Shown: positions 48,203 to 56,658, counted from the first letter of the stretch. The stretch: DNA of 64,000 nucleotides from Pseudomonas sp. B6002 (GCF_013385985.1 NZ_JACAOY010000004.1:426-64425), one strand, 5' to 3'. Made by a program: numbers and translations. Notes: a model not told the origin generated them from the letters alone.

Positions 48203-48221
48203 AGCCCGCACGCGGCGGGCT
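48203..48221 (-). terminator. Terminator-like hairpin between sheath and tube genes, Mu-type cluster
   Basis: Stem AGCCCGC (48203-48209) / GCGGGCT (48215-48221). On the transcribed strand TTATTTTT follows. It sits in the 64-nt gap of an otherwise gap-free operon, so it may reduce downstream transcription. Confidence 0.6.
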
Positions 48222-48247
48222 GGAATCAGTTGCGAAAAGCGCGGGGC

Positions 48248-49744
48248 TTAGAGCGCCGCGTCGTACTGCAAGCGGAATTGGTTGAGCAGCGCAAACACCC
48301 GCAGCCCATTGATGTAGTCCGGCGGGAACAGCACGTTGACCCGGCTCGGATCCTGGCTGTCGCGCTCCACGATCAGGTGTTCGGCGAACAGCTCGGCGTT
48401 CTCCACATGACCTTCCAGCTCCAGCTTGGCGTACTGGGCGATCAACTCACCGCGGATCGTGCTCGGGGTCACGATCGGCTGGCCGGCACCGAACCGCGTG
48501 CCGTCGCTGGCCAGTTTGTGGCGCCCGTATTTGCTGGTGATCACGCTTTGCAGGCGGCGCACGATAAAGGCCGACTGGTGCAGGGTCTCGCTGTCCAGGT
48601 AGGAGTTGTCGGCCTGGCCGAACGCGTTCTTCTGGTAGGTGGTGATTGCCCGCTGGATACGCACATAACCGCCTTCGTAGTAGGCGGTGGCGATGCCGTA
48701 GTTGAGCAGCGACTGACGCTCGGTCAGGGTGAAACGCTCGCTCGCAGCGGCCGGATCAAGGCCAGGCAGGCTACCGCTCTGGGTCGGGCGGCTGGCGTCT
48801 GCCGAGATAAACACTGCGGTGCGTGCGGCCAGGGCGGCGGCTTGTACCCAGACCGGTTGCGGCACACCCGGCTCCATGGCCTGGAGGGTCACGTGCTGAT
48901 CGTTGCGGGCCTGGCCAGCCGCTACCAGCGTGCCGACCGTGCCGCGCTTGGCGGTGTACACGTGACCGAACAGTTGCTTGGCCCAGGACCAGCGACCCGT
49001 GTTGTCATCCATCACCGCCTGCCAGGCATTCAGGCTGGCGGTGTCAGCCCACGGCATGCAGATGAATTCAAACGGTTCATCGCCCAGGGCTGCCAGCGCC
49101 GCCAGTTGATCAGGTACACCGGTGCCCGTCGCCATTTTGCCCAGGGTCGCCGTCAAGCCGTCGGGGATCTGCTCCCCATTGCTCTGGCCCAGGCGGTTGA
49201 GTTGCAGGCTGATGTCGTTGCCGCTGTCGCCAGTCCATTTCGCCGCCAGTGCGACGGTGCCGTCCACGGCGACCGCTGTCACCGGCAGGTCGTTACTGGC
49301 GTTGATTTTCACCGCCAGCGCACTGGCCGCGACGGCGGCGGTCGCCCCATTGATGACGCTGGCCTGCACGCGCACACCGCCGACATACAGGTTGAGCACG
49401 CCGCCCTGGGTGGCGGTGCCGGCGAGCTTGAGCTCGGCCTTGGCCACGCTGCCTTCCGTGCTGTGCAGGGGCAGGCACCAGATCTCTCCCACCGGATCGC
49501 TTTTGCGAAAGGTCTCGTACATCGCCGCCAGCATCGAGCCCGAGCCGCCAATACGCTTAGCCATCGCCGCGCTGGACACCAGCACCAGGCTGCCGACTTC
49601 GGCGCTGGTCACGTTGTCGTTGACCTGGCCCACGATCAACCGGCGCAAGGCCGAGCGGGCACTGTTGGCTGCCGAATTGTCCATCTCGGCGTAGAACAGC
49701 GGCACACGAATGTCCGCTGGAATTTGACTGAATCCAATCGCCAT
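48248..49744 (-). CDS. Tail sheath protein, Mu gpL-like
   Basis: A 498-aa contractile sheath subunit. It shows AIGFSQIPADIRVPLFYAEMDNSAA at the start and FAGQPIVTPSTIRGELIAQY-type and NVLFPPDYINGLRVFALLNQFRL near the end, typical of Mu gpL. The ATG shares a base with the upstream small gene's stop. Confidence 0.94.
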   Translation of the reverse strand: MAIGFSQIPADIRVPLFYAEMDNSAANSARSALRRLIVGQVNDNVTSAEVGSLVLVSSAAMAKRIGGSGSMLAAMYETFRKSDPVGEIWCLPLHSTEGSVAKAELKLAGTATQGGVLNLYVGGVRVQASVINGATAAVAASALAVKINASNDLPVTAVAVDGTVALAAKWTGDSGNDISLQLNRLGQSNGEQIPDGLTATLGKMATGTGVPDQLAALAALGDEPFEFICMPWADTASLNAWQAVMDDNTGRWSWAKQLFGHVYTAKRGTVGTLVAAGQARNDQHVTLQAMEPGVPQPVWVQAAALAARTAVFISADASRPTQSGSLPGLDPAAASERFTLTERQSLLNYGIATAYYEGGYVRIQRAITTYQKNAFGQADNSYLDSETLHQSAFIVRRLQSVITSKYGRHKLASDGTRFGAGQPIVTPSTIRGELIAQYAKLELEGHVENAELFAEHLIVERDSQDPSRVNVLFPPDYINGLRVFALLNQFRLQYDAAL

Positions 49745-49926
49745 TATTTGGCTCCCTTTGGTTTTGCCGCCTTGGCGGCTTTGGTGATGATGTCGCCATC
49801 AGCCAGACGTCGACGCCACCAGGCGTTGTCCGGGACTTCACGACCCTCGGCCGGCAACAAGTCGCCAGCCTGCGGGTCGGGTACGGCACGGCCGGCAACC
49901 GGCAGTACGGTGATACGTGTGCTCAT
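49744..49926 (-). CDS. Small tail protein, Mu gp38-like (DUF2635)
   Basis: A 60-aa basic protein (TRITVLPVAGRAVPDPQAGDLLPAEGREV ... KAAKAAKPKGAK) just upstream of the sheath gene, the Mu gp38 position. It overlaps both neighbours. Function unknown. Confidence 0.82.
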   Translation of the reverse strand: MSTRITVLPVAGRAVPDPQAGDLLPAEGREVPDNAWWRRRLADGDIITKAAKAAKPKGAK

Positions 49927-50507
49927 GGTGTTACCTCGGCAGAAAACGTCAGTTCCAGGCGCCCGTCGGGGCCTGGGCGTTGCAGGTTGGGGTCGGCCGG
50001 GTCAATCGCATCGACCCGCACCGTGGCCCCGTTGAAGGACGGCAAAGCGTCCAGCTCAAGCTCGTGCCAGGTTTCCGCCGGCTGCGTGCTGAGGTTACGG
50101 CCGAGCTGGAACCCGGCAGAAAAACGCAGGCGATACAGGCCCCGCGTCTTGTTCAACAGCAGCCAGTGGCCGCCGTCATACCGGATGGGCTCGTAGAAAC
50201 GTTCCGGTTTGAACCCCACCAGCGCGCGCCAGACTTCGGCGCGCAGGGTATGCAGTTGGTCCATCGCCTGGGCCTGTTGGCCGTCCACCAGGTCGATCAC
50301 CAGCACCACGCCAAAACGCTCGCGAATCACTTGGCGCAGGGTGTTCTGTGAATGGCTGGGGGCAGCTGCATCGGCGATAGGGGTCACCACCGCTGCCGGC
50401 GTGCCGACCAGCGCTTGCAGGCTTTCGAGGTCGAGGCCGGCATGAAGATGCGGGGTGAGGCTGGGGCAGTGGTCGTGCAGGTGGGTGAGTAAGGGCGTGA
50501 TTTTCAT
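49923..50507 (-). CDS. Tail terminator-like protein, Mu gp37-like
   Basis: A 194-aa protein at the head of the Mu-type cluster (ITPLLTHLHDHCPSLTPHLHAGLDLESLQAL, VWRALVGFKPERFYEPIRYDGGHWLLLN). gp37-type proteins occupy the tail-terminus position. The start at 50507 lies 18 nt after the terminator that ends the R-type cluster; no separate promoter is seen in that gap. Confidence 0.85.
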   Translation of the reverse strand: MKITPLLTHLHDHCPSLTPHLHAGLDLESLQALVGTPAAVVTPIADAAAPSHSQNTLRQVIRERFGVVLVIDLVDGQQAQAMDQLHTLRAEVWRALVGFKPERFYEPIRYDGGHWLLLNKTRGLYRLRFSAGFQLGRNLSTQPAETWHELELDALPSFNGATVRVDAIDPADPNLQRPGPDGRLELTFSAEVTP

Positions 50508-50524
50508 GGGACTTTCCAGGCAAT

Positions 50525-50550
50525 AAAAAGCCCGCTCGTGAGCGGGCCTT
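50525..50550 (-). terminator. Terminator between R-type and Mu-type tail clusters
   Basis: Stem GCCCGCT (50530-50536) / AGCGGGC (50541-50547) with TTTTTATTG following on the transcribed strand. It ends the R-type cluster after the gpD-like gene. The Mu-type cluster starts immediately after it, so its expression requires readthrough or an unseen promoter. Confidence 0.85.
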
Positions 50551-50570
50551 GGGGGCGACACCAATACCAA

Positions 50571-51578
50571 CTAAAGCGCCAGGCCACTGGCGGTGATCGT
50601 GCTTCGGTAGCCCTTTGCGTCACTGCTATGGACCACCTTGTCGATTGACCAGCGCCCTCGCATATACACCGGCCAGGACTCATCCAGCAGCACCAGGCCT
50701 TCGGCAGACAGCAGCGGATTGCCGGGACAATCGATGGCCATCGTCAGCCCTTGCTGGCCGACTCGGCGCAATTCGCCTTCGGCCACCGCTCGTGCTTCCG
50801 CTTCGTTCTGATAGCGTTGGCGCAGGGTCTTGAAAGGAGCGATACCTACCTGTACCACCCGCTGCTTACAGGCGGCGCCATCCCACCAGTTGACCCGGCA
50901 CCCCTGGTATTTTGACCGGGCCTTTTCGTCGATCTTGGCCGTGGTAAACGCCTGGCTTCCCGGCCGATTGTCTTGGGTCACCGACAGGCTGACATCGGGC
51001 AACTGCTGACCAGACAGCGACTTGACTTGCCCGCTTTGAGCCAGCACATACAACTCGTTGATCGGCTTGCACACGGCGTTGTAACGACTCGCGAGCCGTG
51101 TGATAAAGCCCATGTCAGTCTCGTTGGACTGGTCGATATGAGGGATCGAAATACCTTCCAGGGCGGGCGCAACGCGAGGTGAATAGCCATGACGCGTTGC
51201 CAGTTGACGAAACAGCGCGCCCAACGTCGTAGGGCCATGGCTGACAGAGCGTCGCTGGCGATAGCCACTGGCATCCAACACACTGAATGGCGCGGCAGAG
51301 GCCACGATGTGCAGGCGCATGGGAAACAGCACCGGCGTGCGCTGGGTCACCACAAACTCGCCCTTCTCCACCAACCCGGATTCCAGGTAGCCGACCCGCA
51401 GGCCGATTTTGCCACCCAGGCTCGGCAACCCGTCCAGCCCCTCGATGTTGATCGTCAGTTCCAAGCGGTCAGACTCGATACCGGCCGCATCGGTATGGGT
51501 CCAGCTCATCACCCGTTGATTGAGCAGCGCCGCATTGGCGCCGTAAAACTCCACGCTCGGCGTAAATCCAAAGGGCAT
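50571..51578 (-). CDS. Tail hub protein, P2 gpD-like
   Basis: A 335-aa late-control-D-type hub protein (FTPSVEFYGANAALLNQRVMSWTHTDAAG, DQSNETDMGFITRLASRYNAVCKP). It connects the tube to the spike. It is the last gene of the R-type set and lies 9 nt after gpX. Confidence 0.9.
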   Translation of the reverse strand: MPFGFTPSVEFYGANAALLNQRVMSWTHTDAAGIESDRLELTINIEGLDGLPSLGGKIGLRVGYLESGLVEKGEFVVTQRTPVLFPMRLHIVASAAPFSVLDASGYRQRRSVSHGPTTLGALFRQLATRHGYSPRVAPALEGISIPHIDQSNETDMGFITRLASRYNAVCKPINELYVLAQSGQVKSLSGQQLPDVSLSVTQDNRPGSQAFTTAKIDEKARSKYQGCRVNWWDGAACKQRVVQVGIAPFKTLRQRYQNEAEARAVAEGELRRVGQQGLTMAIDCPGNPLLSAEGLVLLDESWPVYMRGRWSIDKVVHSSDAKGYRSTITASGLAL

Positions 51579-51587
51579 GTCGCCTCC

Positions 51588-51800
51588 TTAATCCCAGGCA
51601 GTAACAGGGCGCGCAGCGGCCGGCTGCGGCGGCACTTCGGGCACGCTTATCCAGACGCCCGCCGGCAATACCGGGCCTTGCTCCGCAAGGTCGGGGTTCA
51701 AGCGCCAGAGGAGTTCTTCAGCGGTATCGTCACAACGACCCAGCTCCCGATAGAGCAACAGGTTGACCGAATCACCGGCAATACTTCGTGCTCTACGCAT
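51588..51800 (-). CDS. Tail protein X-like (LysM-type)
   Basis: A 70-aa LysM-like tail protein (IAGDSVNLLLYRELGR ... LLWRLNPDLAEQGPVLPAGVWISVPE). It overlaps the gpU-like gene by 8 nt. In P2-type tails it lies beside gpD. Confidence 0.87.
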   Translation of the reverse strand: MRRARSIAGDSVNLLLYRELGRCDDTAEELLWRLNPDLAEQGPVLPAGVWISVPEVPPQPAAARPVTAWD

Positions 51801-52176
51801 TGACGAACTCCTCTAACGTGAGTGTCCAGCCGATGAGCATGGCCGTGCCGTCATCGATCACGGCGCTCTGGCTTTCTGCAATCGTATTGATACGCCACAG
51901 GCCCCAGTTACGGCCAATACCATCAACCAAGGGCAATGGCCGGCGTTCGTTTTGCAACGCCCGCAACTCATCCAGGCGCTGCATGCCGGTGCCGTACATG
52001 GCTTTGCCAGTGAAGGTCAGGGTTTCAGCCTTTTGCCCGGATTGCCGCGTTTGGGGTTTGCTGGCAATGATCTCCAGGCTGGTCCAGCCGCCATCAGAAT
52101 TGCGCGTGAGCGTGTCATAGGAAAACTCGCGGGAGAGTCCGAAAATAAAATTGCCTAACACCATTTGTTGTCGCAT
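51793..52176 (-). CDS. Tail protein, P2 gpU-like
   Basis: A 127-aa tail protein (VLGNFIFGLSREFSYDTLTRNSDGGW, WRINTIAESQSAVIDDGTAMLIGWTLTLEEF). gpU is needed for tail completion. Its ATG shares one base with the tape measure stop. Confidence 0.9.
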   Translation of the reverse strand: MRQQMVLGNFIFGLSREFSYDTLTRNSDGGWTSLEIIASKPQTRQSGQKAETLTFTGKAMYGTGMQRLDELRALQNERRPLPLVDGIGRNWGLWRINTIAESQSAVIDDGTAMLIGWTLTLEEFVNA

Positions 52177-53453
52177 CAGACCCTCACATCGTTCATGGCA
52201 GCACCGCTGCGCGTACCTAACAGATCACTCATCGACAGCGGGTTGAACTGCGCTTCGATCTGCTGAACCACCAGGGTGGCGAGTTCTTGGTGGCTGGCCT
52301 GTTCAGGCGCGTTGATCGTGATCTGGGGCGCGAAATTGATTGCGCCGCTGTTGGTTTGCGCGCCATTGAGACCTTTGCTGACGTCCGCAGGCGTGGGCAG
52401 CCGATCGGGTGTGCCGATAAATTTTTCGCTCAGCCATACGCCGAGGTCACTGCCAACAAAATTGCCGACGGCGCCACCAACAGTCTTACCCACTGCGTTG
52501 CCCAGCACACTGCCCAACACCCCACCTAGTAATGTCCCGGCACCGGGAATGATTGAACCGAGGGCAGCACCGGCGAGCCCGCCAATCCTTGCCCCAACGA
52601 CTGAACCAACAGCACTGCCCGTGTAACCGCCTGCCACGGCACCGCCCGCTGAGGCCACACCGGCACCGACAGTTTTCATGTCACCTGACGCAAGCCCACG
52701 GCCAATATCAGCACTTGCGCTGACCAGCAGTAGCGGCAATGCAGCTTTACTCACTGCACTCCCAACCCTGGCCACCTTACCGAACAAGCCCCGGCGGCCC
52801 GGCGCTATCGAGGCGCCTTTGTTATCACCCGGCTTGTTTTCAGCCGTTTTGCCTGCCGCCCCGGGGCTCGCCGATGAGGCACCACCGCCCAGCACCTTCT
52901 CGGCAACTTTTTCGTAAACCTTGTCCGTGACAGCACCGAAAACGCCAGAAACAAGAGGCGCCAACGCTGCACCGGCCAAGCTGATCGCGGCAGTGGTTTT
53001 GGGCAAAACCCCAGCCAGTGCAGTCAAACCATCGATCACCTCGGTCAGGATCATCAACGAAGTATCCACCACCGGCGCCTGTGCTTTATCGACAGCAGTG
53101 GAAAGGCGCGTGGTACTCGCCTCATACGCTTGACGCCTAGCTTGTGTAGATTCCGGCTCCGTGGAGGCCTTTTTCTCGGCGGGGCTGCCATCGGTCGTCT
53201 GCCGCAGATCATTCAGCTTGAGTAACGAGGCATTGAACGTTTCAAGCGTTCCCCTGAGCAGCACCTGCTCCACTGCCAAGCGATCAATCACAATACTGGC
53301 GTTGGCCAGCGCAAGGCTCAGGCTCGAGAACGGCAGTTGCGCGGCATCCAGAGATGAAGGCCCTGTGAGACTTTGCTGCTGGGGTGGTGCGTCATCCATG
53401 ACACTCGCGCTGTACATCAGCCCGGCCGACGCCAGCGAATAATTGATTTGCAT
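52176..53453 (-). CDS. Tape measure protein, R-type cluster (P2 gpT-like position)
   Basis: A 425-aa tape measure, much shorter than P2 gpT (815 aa). The central segment (residues 220-340) is rich in small residues (GGYTGSAVGSVVGARIGGLAG, glycine zipper). At about 0.15 nm per residue it predicts a tube near 64 nm. CAGGAG lies 9 nt before the ATG. Confidence 0.85.
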   Translation of the reverse strand: MQINYSLASAGLMYSASVMDDAPPQQQSLTGPSSLDAAQLPFSSLSLALANASIVIDRLAVEQVLLRGTLETFNASLLKLNDLRQTTDGSPAEKKASTEPESTQARRQAYEASTTRLSTAVDKAQAPVVDTSLMILTEVIDGLTALAGVLPKTTAAISLAGAALAPLVSGVFGAVTDKVYEKVAEKVLGGGASSASPGAAGKTAENKPGDNKGASIAPGRRGLFGKVARVGSAVSKAALPLLLVSASADIGRGLASGDMKTVGAGVASAGGAVAGGYTGSAVGSVVGARIGGLAGAALGSIIPGAGTLLGGVLGSVLGNAVGKTVGGAVGNFVGSDLGVWLSEKFIGTPDRLPTPADVSKGLNGAQTNSGAINFAPQITINAPEQASHQELATLVVQQIEAQFNPLSMSDLLGTRSGAAMNDVRV

Positions 53454-53459
53454 ACCGCT

Positions 53460-54154
53460 CTACTCCTGTTTAACGCCAAGGCGAGTCATCGCGATGTCGT
53501 AGCGGCGCAATGCTTTTGCGGCATCCCATTCCAGGATCTCCGCTTCGGTTACCGAGTAAACCAGCGGCACCACATCGAGGATTACGTCGATGTCGCGTTG
53601 CGAAAGAAGGCCGCCGGTTGATTTAAAAAATCGTCGATGCGCTCCTGCAGTTCGGTCCAGTCGGGCACGGTCAGCTGGGCGAGGTCGGGGATCATCAGGC
53701 CGGTGCAGTGAGCAGTGATGAACTCGGCGCGCTCTTTGTTGGTGGTGAGTTTTTTCATCACCTTGGTAGCACGCAGGGCGGGCATTTCCAGGGGCAGTTC
53801 GGTGAGGGTACGGCCAGCAGCGTCGAGGGGCAGCAGCAGCTTGACCTGTTCGTGGGAGGACGCCTCTTCCGCTTCGCCGAGGAAGAACGACGCAGGGCGG
53901 GTAGACATCTCGTGTACGTAGTGGGCGATGGTCACGTAGTCCGGGCGCTTGAGTTGGTCGAGTTCTTTTTCCGACAGGCCGGTGGCGAGTTTCGCCAGTT
54001 CGAAGAACTGGTCGTCCTCGTCATCACCGGCCCGGGCCAACGCGTCTTTTTGCGCGGCGTAGTGCAGCGGTTTGAGCTGGACCTGCTCGATCGTCGCGCC
54101 GGTGTCGGCGGTGATCGGCGAGAGCAGGCGGTGCAGCGGTGGCATCCAGGCCAT
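53460..54154 (-). CDS. Tail assembly chaperone, -1 frameshift long form (P2 gpE+E' type)
   Basis: Predicted 231-aa fusion. 177 codons of the zero frame run to TTTTTTA (53630-53624), read GAT TTT TTA, a classic -1 heptamer. Slippage opens a frame of 54 residues (KSTGGLLSQRDIDVILDVV ...) that lacks its own start and ends 6 nt before the tape measure ATG. This is the same device as in P2 (E+E'), in the same genomic position. Confidence 0.83.
53582..54154 (-). CDS. Tail assembly chaperone, short form (P2 gpE-like)
   Basis: A 190-aa zero-frame product (AWMPPLHRLLSPITADTGATIEQVQLKPLHYAAQ, LRATKVMKKLTTNKERAEFITAHCTGL). Its C-terminal residues after the slip site are replaced in the long form. It precedes the tape measure gene as in R-pyocins. 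Confidence 0.87.
   Translation of the reverse strand: MAWMPPLHRLLSPITADTGATIEQVQLKPLHYAAQKDALARAGDDEDDQFFELAKLATGLSEKELDQLKRPDYVTIAHYVHEMSTRPASFFLGEAEEASSHEQVKLLLPLDAAGRTLTELPLEMPALRATKVMKKLTTNKERAEFITAHCTGLMIPDLAQLTVPDWTELQERIDDFLNQPAAFFRNATST
53624..53630 (-). other. -1 programmed frameshift slippery site (TTTTTTA)
   Basis: Zero-frame reading GAT TTT TTA AAT fits X XXY YYZ with X=Y=T. The -1 frame stays open for 54 codons beyond it. Confidence 0.82.
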
Positions 54155-54211
54155 GGGGCAATTCCTTGGTCAGCAACTGTTGAAGAAAACGCAGATAAAA
54201 AGATGAGCGCA

Positions 54212-54308
54212 GTCAATGTGGGAGCCGGGCTTGCCCGCGAAGGCATCACCGCGGTGTAGCAGGTAAACCGAGTCGCCTGTATCGCAGGCAAGCCAGCTCC
54301 CACATTGA
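54212..54308. repeat. REPIN inside the tailocin operon
   Basis: Inverted REP pair with matching outer ends (GTCAATGTGGGAGCC ... GCTCCCACATTGAC). It occupies the 181-nt gap between the tube and chaperone genes of the R-type cluster. All other junctions in this cluster are tight. Confidence 0.92.
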
Positions 54309-54335
54309 CCGTGCCCACCTCAGATCGCGGGGTCT

Positions 54336-54842
54336 TTAAGGCATGAGTACGGCGCGGCGGGCGTCGCCGAGAATGTCGACGCCGTTGAGTACAAACTTCT
54401 GGGTGCGCACGTCGATGTCGATCACCGAGATGCCATTTTCCAGGCGGTTGTAGGTGCGGCAGGACAGCTCCAGGGTGGTGGTGGGCTTGGCGTTCATCGT
54501 CAACGCTGTCTCGGTCAACGATTTGAGCTTGCCGCCGACGGTGTGGTAGGTGAAGTAGGTCTTGCCGTCCTGGTCCTGGCCGGCTTCCCGCACGTTCAAC
54601 AGAATGTCGTCACCGAGGCGCACGCCCAGGGCCAGCATGATTTCCGGACCGACACCTTGCAGGGCCAACGTGGCGGTCAAGGGCTTGCCGCTCTTGGCCA
54701 TTTCTTCGGCGATGAAGCGGCCACCGGTCATGGCCTCCATCTCGAACTCGACCTTGGGCGGCGTGAAGGAATCCACCGTCGCGGACAACGGCAGGCCTTG
54801 CAGGGTGGCCGCAATGGCCTGTCTTACACGGTTGGTAAACAT
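54336..54842 (-). CDS. Tail tube protein, P2 FII-like
   Basis: A 168-aa tube subunit (FTNRVRQAIAATLQGLPLSATVDSFTPPKVEFEMEAM, LELSCRTYNRLENGISVIDIDVRTQKFVLNG). Its length is that expected of R-pyocin tube protein. The ATG shares an A with the sheath stop. Confidence 0.93.
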   Translation of the reverse strand: MFTNRVRQAIAATLQGLPLSATVDSFTPPKVEFEMEAMTGGRFIAEEMAKSGKPLTATLALQGVGPEIMLALGVRLGDDILLNVREAGQDQDGKTYFTYHTVGGKLKSLTETALTMNAKPTTTLELSCRTYNRLENGISVIDIDVRTQKFVLNGVDILGDARRAVLMP

Positions 54843-56008
54843 TAGAGAACGTCCTCCAGGAACTGCTCGATGATTTCATCGCGGGCATTGAGTTGATAAA
54901 TCATGTGTTCGTTCGGCGCGTAGCGGCCGTAGTCGATGACGATGTACCAGGTGCCGTTCTTGTACTTCTCGACACTGTTGAGTTCCGGGTGCAGGTACAC
55001 GCTGCCGCCCGGGATGGTTTCGTCGGCCACCAGGGTTTGCAGCCAATCGTTGATGCGCTTGACCTCCTGGTCCATGAAGGACTTGGTGAGGTTCTTGGCC
55101 ATGGCTTTCTGGCCGGCCTTGACCAGCTTGCGGCTGATGGCGTCCTCCAGGCCGACGTAGCTGATGAACTTGCCGGTGATGGAACGGTTACCCAGCAGTG
55201 AAAAACCGCCAAGGATAGTGCGGGCGTAGTAGCTCACGCCGTAGCGGTTGAGCAGGTCGCCTTCGGTGGAGGTGTCGAGGATGTTGTACTCGACGACGCG
55301 GGATACGTCCTCGGCGAACGTCACCTGGTTGCCCGGGCTTTCCCACTGCTTGACCTTGGCCAGTGCGGCGATGGCCAGGGACGACGGCGACAGGAACACG
55401 TTTTTCTTGGCGGCCTTGGAGTACACCGACGGCATGTTGTGCACCAGCAGGCAACGGTCGAAACCGAGGTCGGCACCGCCCAGTTCACCGCTGTAGGTCA
55501 CCTGGTCGGCGACGCTGGCGTCTTTGCCGTCCAGCACCACACGGGCCTTGATGCGTTTGCCAAAGGCAGCGAACTCACCGGCTACAGCCTTGGTGCCGGT
55601 GAAGCCCGGGGCGCCGATGATGGTCAGGTCTTCCGGCACGCTGGCCAATGCCGCCAGGCCGAGCTTGCGACCGGTGACCGGCTCGTCGCCGCCGATCACG
55701 TTGTTGATCGTGTCAGCCGGGGTCGTGCCCTCTTCGACGATCACCACGTAGACCGGCACCTTGACCACTTTGAGGATCTGGTAAACGGCGTGGAACAGCG
55801 TGCCCGACTCAGTGCCGGTCGGGTCCAGCAGCGCCTGGGTGGTGAAACTGTTGATGCGGAACGGCGCATTCTTCGGGATCGACGCATGGGCCTTCGGCGC
55901 AGTGCCGACCAGGCCGATCACGTTATCACCGAGGCCACCCATGGCCTCGGGGGATTCGGTGGCATTCACAGTGATGCCGTTGTGCTCGAAGTTCAAAACC
56001 TCAGCCAT
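54842..56008 (-). CDS. Tail sheath protein, P2 FI / R-pyocin-like
   Basis: A 388-aa contractile sheath subunit (NVIGLVGTAPKAHASIPKNAPFRINS, WESPGNQVTFAEDVSRVVEYNILDTSTEGDLLNRYGVSYYART, ending RDEIIEQFLEDVL). Length and motifs fit R-type pyocin sheath, distinct from the 498-aa Mu-type sheath in the neighbouring cluster. Confidence 0.94.
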   Translation of the reverse strand: MAEVLNFEHNGITVNATESPEAMGGLGDNVIGLVGTAPKAHASIPKNAPFRINSFTTQALLDPTGTESGTLFHAVYQILKVVKVPVYVVIVEEGTTPADTINNVIGGDEPVTGRKLGLAALASVPEDLTIIGAPGFTGTKAVAGEFAAFGKRIKARVVLDGKDASVADQVTYSGELGGADLGFDRCLLVHNMPSVYSKAAKKNVFLSPSSLAIAALAKVKQWESPGNQVTFAEDVSRVVEYNILDTSTEGDLLNRYGVSYYARTILGGFSLLGNRSITGKFISYVGLEDAISRKLVKAGQKAMAKNLTKSFMDQEVKRINDWLQTLVADETIPGGSVYLHPELNSVEKYKNGTWYIVIDYGRYAPNEHMIYQLNARDEIIEQFLEDVL

Positions 56009-56010
56009 GA

Positions 56011-56202
56011 TTAGTCAGCCTTCTTGGTGGTGGCCTTTTTGGCCGGGGTGGCGTTGAGGACGCTGGTGAGTTCCAAGCGGCCAGCGGTGCGCAGGGCGGA
56101 TGCTTCGACGTCCAGCAGCTCCAGCTCCTGGCCGACGGTGGACCAATGGCCGGCGCCGATAGGGAATGGGGTTAGGACGGTGTAGGTTTGGCGGGTGGGC
56201 AT
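56011..56202 (-). CDS. Small tail-associated protein upstream of the sheath
   Basis: A 63-aa protein (YTVLTPFPIGAGHWSTVGQELELLDVEASALRTAG) with a Lys/Ala tail (AKKATTKKAD). GGAG lies 9 nt before the ATG. It is 2 nt from the sheath gene, the same position as the DUF2635 protein in the Mu-type cluster. Function unknown. Confidence 0.72.
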   Translation of the reverse strand: MPTRQTYTVLTPFPIGAGHWSTVGQELELLDVEASALRTAGRLELTSVLNATPAKKATTKKAD

Positions 56203-56220
56203 AAGTAGGATCTCCAGGCG

Positions 56221-56243
56221 AAAAAAAACCGCTCAAGGCGGTT
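56221..56243 (-). terminator. Terminator-like hairpin after the fibre chaperone gene
   Basis: Stem AACCGC (56227-56232) / GCGGTT (56238-56243) followed on the transcribed strand by a run of T (the stem extends into an A8 tract on the plus strand). It lies between the fibre chaperone and the sheath block, within the operon. Confidence 0.7.
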
Positions 56244-56259
56244 GGGATGGTTGGTGTTT

Positions 56260-56649
56260 TTAGGCCGGAGGCGCAGGCCATTCGATTTCCATGGGGTAGC
56301 CAACTTGAGCTGAGACTCGGCTAATATCCACACGGTATTTTTTCCATTTTCTAAGCTGTTCAATCTCTGCTGGCAAGGCCTCGTCAAGATCTTCGGCATC
56401 TTGCAATGGAGCAATTTTGGTCGTCGCTACTGCAAGCAAGACGTCTGCTTTTGCGGCTGCTTGCGCTAGGAGCTCCTCCTGTGTCTTTTGCTGCACGTCT
56501 AAACGAGGCTTTCCATCTGAATCAACAGTAATTACACCGCCTTCAGATTGGCCATTGATCAAAACCCAATAGCTTTCATCAGTGAGCGCTACAGCGCCTT
56601 CAAATGTTTGCAAATAGAACCCTGATGTTCGCGGATCAAAGTAATACAT
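56260..56649 (-). CDS. Tail fibre assembly chaperone, R-type cluster
   Basis: A 129-aa protein. The start YYFDPRTSGFYLQTFEG and the C-terminal KYRVDISRVSAQVGYPMEIEWPAPP are typical of Caudovirales tail-fibre assembly proteins. It lies 9 nt after the fibre gene and has lower GC than its neighbours. It probably co-evolves with the fibre tip. Confidence 0.87.
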   Translation of the reverse strand: MYYFDPRTSGFYLQTFEGAVALTDESYWVLINGQSEGGVITVDSDGKPRLDVQQKTQEELLAQAAAKADVLLAVATTKIAPLQDAEDLDEALPAEIEQLRKWKKYRVDISRVSAQVGYPMEIEWPAPPA

Positions 56650-56658
56650 AGAAAACCC

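Noticed and set aside
48182-50035. 617-aa plus-strand open frame opposite the Mu-type sheath
   Set aside because: It runs antisense to sheath, gp38-like and gp37-like genes with normal overlaps and motifs. Its composition is that of a shadow frame.
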